Positions 60,001 to 64,000 of a stretch of DNA of 64,000 nucleotides are shown here, piece after piece. The translations under genes were made by a program, and so were the position numbers. Every line of letters begins with the position of its first letter. Positions within the stretch are counted from its first letter, which is position 1. Source of the stretch: Schistosoma haematobium (Eukaryota; Platyhelminthes; Trematoda; Strigeidida; Schistosomatidae); assembly GCF_000699445.3 (NCBI RefSeq), contig NC_067197.1, positions 21,621,809 to 21,685,808 on the forward strand. The letters run 5' to 3'. Under the pieces are notes generated by a model, which was not told the origin of the DNA, made no database searches, and saw nothing but the letters and a program-made list of their open reading frames with translations.

Positions 60001-62518
60001 AAAACCACTACTGAAAACCTCGAAGCATTGAACGACCGTCTTTTTCTAGTATGGAACCCTTCTGCAGTGTACATCCACGATCTCGTATGCGGGACTTGAA
60101 CCCAAGATCTTCAGTCTCGCGAACGAACGCTTAACCTCTAGAACACTGAGCCGAAATTCGACGGTGTTAATGTCTAACTTCGATCGATAATTGTCTTGTT
60201 AAACTTGGGGAAATTATCGATTCTTATAAGGACATTCACACAAATAATATTTTTTGTATGAAACAACTCAAGATTTTAAATAAGTTCTGGAAAGTGTGAA
60301 ATCAGTCCAATCGACAGTAAGAATTAACATTTGGCCATTGAAATAAGTTAGAATCATGGCATGTCATTTATTGCTTCTAGTAGAAACTAGTAGCCACTAG
60401 TCTTATATTCAGTTAGTCGGAAGTAATCAGTTTATTATTTTTGTTGAAGCGTTTTGAAAATCTTGACGTAAAGTGAATGGGGTCCAAATCCCACAATAAG
60501 TATCAGTTTCTTTAAGATGATAGATACGAATGAAAGGTTGGTATCCCGTTTCCAACTCTTAGTTGATTTAAAAAGGACGATGCTAACTAAGTACATAATT
60601 GACAGACCCGTAGGTTTATAGTAATTATAGTTCAACACTAAGGTATCAACTTAAGTTCAGGAGCTGGCCGTGGGACTGTTTGCAATAACTGATAATCGTA
60701 GTTTATAGGAAAGGACCAAAATCATTTTACGATAACCACGATAGGATCAGACTGGTCAAAATAGATTTTATTATGTCTGTTCTTTTAATGGTCTAATGAT
60801 TATCTGAAACTAATTTAAACTAAGGAGGTTTTACACTTAATTAGTACTGTACAAATCAAATAGTTAACTTGAACTGTGTTTGAGAGATGCTTATTTTCTC
60901 TCATACCATATCATCGTAATTTATGGTGGTTGATTTTAATTGATTTTCAGTGCCACAGATACATTCACTACTTATCTCCTAAATTTTGTTTTTACCATCA
61001 TTCCTTACTTTGCGTTTAATATAATTTACTTACCTTTGCATTATCTTTCTTATATTTAGTCTTCCACTACGGTTAATAGTGTTATTCATCTTCCTTTGCT
61101 TTTTATCTTGTCAATTCTCTGCATCTGTTTATATCGATATAAAATGAAATTACATACCTCCTACCAGGTTTCACATTTTCTAGTACTGAAATACAGCTAA
61201 TTGTTATCAAACCTAAATGAATGTTTCATCGAAATCAAATTTTAGCGTCAGCGACACACTAGATTACATGAGTTTACGGATGCAATATAATAATGTGTGT
61301 TAAGTTTTTTATATTTGAGATGTCTTACCAATTTTCTCGTAGAAAACTGCTTAGATCACATAATCCGTGTGATCATGATGTTAATCATTGAATGCATAAT
61401 GTCCTAAAGAACCGAAAACTGGATAAATTGGGTGTATTAAAAATATAGGATTGCAAAAATGTAAAAAAGGGCACTTATCGTGATTTCATAGTACATTCTC
61501 CATGATTCATCCATATTTTTACTATGATGTTTTACTGTTAAAACGCTTAAATCATCAAATAACATAAACTCACTAATTTAAGCTATCAAATTGTACAAAA
61601 CGTTTTCGAAATAAAAAGATTTATCACAACAAGATAACATATGACGTACATTCACATCTTTTAGCACAAATATTTCACCATTTTTCTAGAGTTAATTACA
61701 GACGTATATTCTTCTTTACTTTGATAACTAGGTTTCACAATCTACTTCGGTTATGGATACTGGCACAGTAAGGAGAGAAAAAGAAAAAAGTAAGTATGAT
61801 TTCTTTTCTGAGTATCTGACAATAACCACTTGTTTTCACTTGGAAGAATGCATCCATACATGGTAATTCTATCAGTTTCTTATAAGAGTGATAAATATTA
61901 CACTTTAAACAGAATTCATATCATCATAAAACGAATATTAAATCTAAATTCTTATTCTTCAATTAGATTTTGACTTATATTTAGACTGAATTAAGAAAAT
62001 TTAAATTTCTTAATCAACACAACTTATGGATTATTCGAATCAACCTATTTGGTTTTTACCAAATCTGAAACATAAGTTTATTTGTTTGCTTAAACCCAGT
62101 ATTGAAATAAATAAGAATGACACTTCTTTTAGAAATAAACAATTCGATTTCATTACAGTTCTTCTCTATTAATTAGTGTATTTCATAAACTGAACTAATA
62201 TATCTTATATATATATGGAGAGAGAGAGTAGGAATGCTGACTACATTTATTTTTTCGTAATCCATATTGTTTTGTCATTACGATTGTCACAGTTACTGTG
62301 ATATTTTATTTTGCTCACTTAGGCCTTACCCTAATATAGAGTAGATCTAATTAAACATAATATTCTTTGTTTGTATGTGTTCTGATTTACTCTTTAGTAA
62401 ATCGGATTCACGTGATTTAACCATAACACACCAATTTGGATCACACATTGTTTCTCAATTTTTATCTAATCTTTCAACTTCATTAATGGTTTATTTTATG
62501 TGTTCAAAACGTAATTGA
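32873..62518 (+). CDS. SLC7A1-like: Cationic amino acid transporter (SLC7 CAT family), 16 exons, complete
   Basis: Spliced CDS: 32873-33002, 33041-33160, 37775-37903, 39695-39850, 41979-42118, 43281-43416, 44670-44892, 48271-48410, 48842-48944, 52348-52452, 54002-54142, 55571-55731, 57411-57595, 58255-58363, 61732-61789, 62398-62518. That is 2,157 nt, or 718 residues. All introns are GT-AG and phases match. CAT proteins are plasma-membrane carriers for arginine, lysine and ornithine with about 14 membrane spans. Diagnostic segments in order are [15 protein letters not shown] (TM1, ~44), [15 protein letters not shown] (~107-121, with the Glu reported essential in mouse CAT1), [31 protein letters not shown] (spanning exons 6-7), [50 protein letters not shown] and [10 protein letters not shown]. 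The first ATG after an in-frame stop was chosen. Vertebrate CATs are ~620-660 residues; the excess lies in the cytoplasmic loop at ~426-555. The paralogue within the CAT group is uncertain. Confidence 0.95.
33041..33160 (+). CDS. SLC7A1-like: CAT transporter exon 2 (residues 44-83)
   Basis: Carries TM1 and TM2: [15 protein letters not shown], then [18 protein letters not shown]. Acceptor cttt...catag; donor gtaatt at 33161; phase 1 at both ends. The following intron (33161-37774) holds one ribozyme SINE and otherwise nothing I recognise. Confidence 0.95.
37064..37223 (+). repeat. Ribozyme-SINE insertion with 12-bp target-site duplication
   Basis: A 5'-truncated copy beginning at the GC hairpin (ccgcaaggcgg) and ending ctttctgatact. 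It is flanked by perfect direct repeats aaaaacagaacc at 37052-37063 and 37224-37235. It lies in intron 2 of the transporter, sense orientation. The hammerhead at 37087-37132 keeps stems I and II almost fully, but the first core base is A, not C (ATGAGGA), which should abolish cleavage. Confidence 0.88.
37775..37903 (+). CDS. SLC7A1-like: CAT transporter exon 3 (residues 84-126)
   Basis: Reads [20 protein letters not shown], then [20 protein letters not shown] (end of TM2 to TM3/4). This is the most conserved stretch of the family. Acceptor cttgctaag, donor gtatgt. Confidence 0.96.
39695..39850 (+). CDS. SLC7A1-like: CAT transporter exon 4 (residues 127-178)
   Basis: Reads [16 protein letters not shown] (extracellular loop and start of the next span), then [17 protein letters not shown]. 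Acceptor ttaccttag, donor gtaaga. Confidence 0.95.
40215..40465 (-). repeat. Second-family tRNA SINE in intron 4, minus strand
   Basis: On the minus strand the A box ctcagtggccaagtgg (about 40435-40450) and B box gggttcgagtc (about 40391-40401) are intact. The body shares sequence with 8880-9045 and 9117-9330. No hammerhead core. Confidence 0.7.
40920..41700 (-). mobile_element. Second-family LINE tail (RT C-terminus plus 3' UTR) in intron 4
   Basis: On the minus strand the reading goes from [20 protein letters not shown] (about 41685-41625) through [11 protein letters not shown] and [20 protein letters not shown]. It continues with a clean open frame, [20 protein letters not shown], to a stop at about 41101. 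Several frame breaks precede that. The 3' UTR extends to about 40925 and ends in degenerate ctgact/ctagtt repeats. This is a different LINE family from the one at 50177; it is 5'-truncated within the region after the catalytic RT core and is dead. Confidence 0.8.
41979..42118 (+). CDS. SLC7A1-like: CAT transporter exon 5 (residues 179-225)
   Basis: Reads [17 protein letters not shown], then a hydrophobic span ([17 protein letters not shown]). Acceptor tatttcag, donor gtaagtgtg. Confidence 0.95.
43281..43416 (+). CDS. SLC7A1-like: CAT transporter exon 6 (residues 226-270)
   Basis: Reads [19 protein letters not shown], then [14 protein letters not shown]. The extracellular loop before it has an N-glycosylation sequon NNT near residue 229. 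Acceptor gattgtcag, donor gtagtt. Confidence 0.95.
44670..44892 (+). CDS. SLC7A1-like: CAT transporter exon 7 (residues 271-344)
   Basis: Reads [20 protein letters not shown] (cytoplasmic turn and next span), then [20 protein letters not shown] and [15 protein letters not shown]. Acceptor tttctaag, donor gtttgt, a weaker site. Confidence 0.95.
47638..48052 (+). mobile_element. Solo LTR in intron 7
   Basis: It starts TGTATGACC and ends CATAACA, and aligns end to end with the LTR at 16251-16684. No primer-binding site or body follows. No clear target-site duplication (tctat against ttgac), consistent with age. Confidence 0.65.
48271..48410 (+). CDS. SLC7A1-like: CAT transporter exon 8 (residues 345-391)
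   Basis: Reads [20 protein letters not shown], then [18 protein letters not shown], the loop that sets substrate affinity in mammalian CAT-2 isoforms plus the next span. Acceptor atatttttag, donor gtaagt. Confidence 0.96.
48842..48944 (+). CDS. SLC7A1-like: CAT transporter exon 9 (residues 392-425)
   Basis: Reads [20 protein letters not shown], then VSVSVLLLR, nearly the family consensus [19 protein letters not shown]. Acceptor atttcag, donor gtaact. Confidence 0.96.
50165..50176. repeat. Target-site duplication, left copy
   Basis: ccagtacacttc, identical to 52140-52151. Confidence 0.93.
50177..52139 (-). mobile_element. RTE-like LINE insertion, antisense in intron 9
   Basis: A 1,963-bp element flanked by perfect 12-bp duplications. 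The 3' end (low coordinates) is (TAAG)n-like; the 5' end is aagcgttttttt at about 52138. It contains one intact ORF. Intact ORF plus perfect duplication argue for a recent insertion. It lies opposite to the host gene's direction. Confidence 0.92.
50187..52088 (-). CDS. LINE reverse transcriptase ORF, 633 residues, no endonuclease domain
   Basis: A reverse transcriptase for target-primed retrotransposition. In order: a basic N-terminal region (1-100); [14 protein letters not shown] (~143); [16 protein letters not shown] (~202); [19 protein letters not shown] (~235); motif [14 protein letters not shown] (~268, catalytic Asp272); motif [12 protein letters not shown] (~328); motif C FADD (372-375). 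A thumb/C-terminal region follows with IHWPDTISN and [11 protein letters not shown]. No stop or frameshift interrupts it. An apurinic endonuclease domain, normally N-terminal to RT in this clade, is absent: an in-frame TAG lies 30 nt upstream of the ATG. The stop codon is part of the TAAG tail, so there is no 3' UTR. Confidence 0.93.
   Translation of the reverse strand: MPNPPPLPGLGTGSNSRAEYTEANKQVKRSIRADRKKYVEELATTAEKAAREGNMKQLYDTTKKLSGKYSKPERPVKDKEGKPITEIQQQRNRWVEYFEELLNRPAPMNPPNIEVAHTDLPIDVNPPTTEEIRMAVRQIKNGKAAGPDNIPAEALKSDVEVTTSMLYPLFKKIWEEEQVPMDWKEGHFIKIPKKGDLSKCENYRGITLLSIPGKVFNRVLLNRMKDAVDAQLRDQQAGFRKDRSCTDQIATLRIIVEQSVEWNSSLYINFIDYEKAFDSVDRRTLWKLLRHYGVPEKIVNIIRNSCDGLQCKVVHGGQLTDAFQVRTGVRQGCLLSPFLFLLVVDWIMKTSTSEGKHGIQWIAQNQLDDLDFADDLALLSRTREQIQIKTANVAAVSASVGLSIHKGKTKVLKFKAENSNPITLDGETLEDVESFTYLGSIVDRHGGSDADVKARIGKARAAFLQLKNIWNSKQLSTNIKVRIFNTNVKAILLYGAETWRTTTTTIKKVQVFINGCLRKILNIHWPDTISNSLLWERTNQLPAEEEIRKRRWKWIGHTLRKSSNCITRQALTWNPEGKRKRGRPKNTLRRIIEADMKRMNYNWKELERIAQDRVGWRMLVSDLCSFTRSNRCK
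52140..52151. repeat. Target-site duplication, right copy
   Basis: ccagtacacttc, identical to 50165-50176. Confidence 0.93.
52348..52452 (+). CDS. SLC7A1-like: CAT transporter exon 10 (residues 426-460)
   Basis: Start of the long cytoplasmic loop: [20 protein letters not shown], then [13 protein letters not shown]. Acceptor cacattttag, donor gtaagt. Joining follows phase 2 on both sides. Confidence 0.9.
54002..54142 (+). CDS. SLC7A1-like: CAT transporter exon 11 (residues 461-507)
   Basis: Low-complexity hydrophilic loop rich in Asn, Ser, Asp and Pro ([20 protein letters not shown]). It has no counterpart I recognise in vertebrate CATs. Assigned by open frame, splice sites (ttactag, gtaagt) and phase. 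Confidence 0.82.
55571..55731 (+). CDS. SLC7A1-like: CAT transporter exon 12 (residues 508-561)
   Basis: End of the cytoplasmic loop, then [20 protein letters not shown], leading into the start of the next span ([11 protein letters not shown]). Acceptor tctttctag, donor gtgagt. Confidence 0.88.
56532..56855 (+). CDS. ORF in intron 12, 107 codons, unknown
   Basis: An open frame in sense orientation with a hydrophilic Lys/Glu-rich first half ([20 protein letters not shown]) and one predicted membrane span ([18 protein letters not shown]). A good donor-like gtaagt lies inside it at about 56766. Joining it to exon 12 in the required phase gives an immediate stop, so it is not a CAT exon as read. 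It could be a nested gene, an exon of something else or chance. Confidence 0.2.
   Translation: MNNEFKAAILKKVREKWYFCGTLSYLDTEPRCVKDELILLIKRKEDSEKKNFIPDEIINSSFTFIFIIVYLTVCLLLGVSYNDRTLRATFKHISEQCIIGLMKINCV
57411..57595 (+). CDS. SLC7A1-like: CAT transporter exon 13 (residues 562-623)
   Basis: Two membrane spans ([14 protein letters not shown] and [19 protein letters not shown]), then [13 protein letters not shown], the conserved cytoplasmic link. Acceptor ctttctag, donor gtacgt. Confidence 0.95.
58255..58363 (+). CDS. SLC7A1-like: CAT transporter exon 14 (residues 624-659)
   Basis: Reads [20 protein letters not shown], then [11 protein letters not shown], the last two spans of CATs. Acceptor ttttttacag, donor gtaaga. 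Confidence 0.96.
60005..60170 (-). repeat. Diverged ribozyme-SINE in intron 14, minus strand
   Basis: On the minus strand a tRNA-like head is readable (A box ggctcagtgttctag at about 60140-60154, B box gggttcaagtcc at about 60101-60112), then gatcgtggatgta and the remains of the hammerhead. The core has changed to gcagaag and the GAAA is lost, so inactive. Confidence 0.7.
61732..61789 (+). CDS. SLC7A1-like: CAT transporter exon 15 (residues 660-678)
   Basis: Reads [18 protein letters not shown], the end of the last span and the family motif YFGYGxWHS. The donor gtaagt overlaps a frame in which an unspliced message would stop at once (taa at 61791-61793), giving an alternative C-terminus of 679 residues ending KRKK. 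Confidence 0.93.
62398..62518 (+). CDS. SLC7A1-like: CAT transporter exon 16 (residues 679-718, stop)
   Basis: Short C-terminal tail in phase after acceptor ctctttag, stop TGA at 62516-62518. The sequence is not conserved, so this exon rests only on splice sites and phase. Termination by intron retention after exon 15 is the alternative. Confidence 0.6.
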
Positions 62519-62717
62519 CTTAATATTTCGTATTTCTAATATATAAAGCTAACTAACACAATCATAGATTATATACATATATCTTATATTGTTCATTTTA
62601 TCATTATGATTATGAATTTGTAACTATAGTGTTTGAAGACAAAGTTATTTTCTCGAATGTTCTTTCGATATATAATAATCGTTAATATTGATATATTTTC
62701 ATTTCCAGATAACATAT

Positions 62718-62928
62718 AATAAAAGAAAACCATAATATAGAAGCATCTTATTAGTTCATAGAAACAATCGAGTTTATTTTACATATTGTTTGATTATTTT
62801 AATTACTATTTATCAATTTTCTTATACATTTCTATGAAATTTTTCTATTCATTATTTGATTTGCTCATATATAAAAGAAAATACCCTATGAACAATTTGT
62901 TTTTTATATTTAATGTCCAATTAATAAA
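62718..62928 (+). terminator. Candidate polyadenylation signals
   Basis: AATAAA at 62718-62723 and at 62923-62928, downstream of the stop. In such AT-rich DNA the motif occurs often by chance. Confidence 0.35.
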
Positions 62929-63039
62929 TGATTACTACCCTGTATCAATTATAGATAAATCTATAAAATACTGATGAAAACAAATGATTCTCTTTCTTTT
63001 TTCAAAATATACTTTCTCATTACATATTTATTCTCAGAA

Positions 63040-63197
63040 GAGGTTTTGTGGATATTATAGTAATTTCAAGGGTTAAGATCATGAGTCAGTTGAAGCTAGA
63101 TCACCATGGAAAACCTGGAAGCACTGGACGGCTGTTTCGTCCTATTGTGGGACTCTTCAGCAGTGCGCATCCACGACCTCGCCCCCTGCGAGATTCG
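63040..63197 (-). repeat. Ribozyme-SINE, 5'-truncated, minus strand
   Basis: The 3' part (atcatgagtcagttgaagc, reversed) through the hammerhead and GC hairpin is present. The copy ends within the B box (gcgagattcgaag at about 63187-63199), so the tRNA-like head is missing. Confidence 0.8.
63121..63166 (-). ncRNA. Hammerhead ribozyme, probably active
   Basis: On the minus strand: stem I GCACTG/CAGTGC intact, core CTGAAGA (position 7 is free), stem II GTCC/GGAC intact, GAAA intact, cleavage triplet GTC. Stem III has a mismatch (ACA/CGT) compared with the copies at 11 kb, so it rests on two pairs. Confidence 0.8.
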
Positions 63198-63199
63198 AA

Positions 63200-64000
63200 G
63201 ATTGATTTTTGAGTATATCTGTGAAGAAAGAAATGTGAGACACTGGAAGATTTAAATAGCAATTAGTTAAACAATCACTTTAACAGTCCTTAGTTTATTA
63301 TTTAATTATTATGTAAATCTGTAACTAAGTACAAATTTGTGCGGCCGGATTTGAACCATACATTTATCAGGCAACGTGGTAATATTAAATTATTGTTCGA
63401 AATGAAATAAATATAGTGAGATTTAAATCAGTAAGCATTGAAACTAGGATAAGTTAAATACAGTGTCATCACTGCATGGTTTTTTATTTCATAGTCATAA
63501 TTATAATTAAACACGAAATTGTGCTACCAGATCACATTTAGGCTTAACATTTTACTTGATATATCGACTTACAATTCACTATTCTACTACAAAGATCAAC
63601 ATACAAAGTGATAAAAAAGTATTCTTCCTCATAATTTCAGAATTCAATGAATATATACGCTAAGTCATAATAAACAATTATATTAAGATTCCATTTTATG
63701 CTTTAACTGGATCAAAATACATTATCAACAAATGACTACTGATCACTGGTAAATAATTTCACGTAGGCTAATTTCTGTCTTGGTGATAAAATACTTAACC
63801 AAATTAACAGTCAATCCCAAATGATGTTTGATGTGAAATATAATAATGAATGCCAAGTTGGGTTGAGTTACGTTAGTTATTTTTATGATTCAGTGACTAA
63901 AATAATTGTGTAATAGAAAAATTTCATAAAGCAACTAAGTTTAAAAATATTTTGGCTAATTTTTTGTGATGTATTTCGTTTATTGTTCTTGTGTGACTAA
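63200..64000. other. AT-rich 3' flank, no gene recognised
   Basis: No coding or repeat signal that I can support. Confidence 0.4.

Noticed and set aside
1..64000. CRISPR arrays, operons, riboswitches or ribosome binding sites
   Set aside because: Spliced gene structure and retroelements show a eukaryotic nuclear genome, and no regularly spaced short repeats were seen.

Overview
This is nuclear DNA from a flatworm, almost certainly a blood fluke (Schistosoma); the species cannot be fixed from the sequence alone. The evidence is a strongly AT-rich background, one large gene with a 38-nt first intron followed by kilobase-sized introns, tRNA-derived SINEs that carry a hammerhead ribozyme (the Sm-alpha type known from schistosomes), an RTE-like LINE whose ORF ends inside a (TAAG)n tail, and many decayed Penelope-like elements.

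Layout. 1-32.5 kb is gene-poor and full of transposon debris: a LINE tail (1-535), a broken Penelope-like element (about 2.1-4.2 kb), scattered ribozyme SINEs, an LTR followed by a tRNA-primer site (16.25-16.72 kb), a nearly perfect 1,055-bp inverted repeat (18,146-19,200 and 25,455-26,509) that encloses 6.25 kb of nested elements, three copies of an unclassified ~300-bp repeat with a hairpin near its 5' end, two fold-back SINEs (29.4 and 30.2 kb), and another LINE relic at 31.8-32.5 kb.

32,873-62,518 (+) holds the only confident host gene. It is a complete 16-exon gene for a cationic amino acid transporter of the SLC7 CAT family. I joined the exons by reading GT-AG sites with matching phases; they give 718 codons without an internal stop. 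Its introns carry later insertions: a ribozyme SINE with a 12-bp target-site duplication (37.06-37.22 kb), a second-family SINE and a second-family LINE tail (40.2-41.7 kb), a solo LTR (47.64-48.05 kb), and an antisense RTE-like LINE (50,177-52,139) with an intact 633-codon reverse transcriptase ORF and a perfect 12-bp duplication, so probably recent. 62.5-64 kb has the 3' flank of the gene and one more ribozyme SINE.

The most unusual pattern is that ribozyme SINEs occur three times as inverted, snap-back structures (11.0-11.6, 29.4-29.6 and 30.2-30.4 kb). One of these is a perfect 128-bp inverted repeat with an intact hammerhead on each strand, next to a head-to-tail SINE junction.
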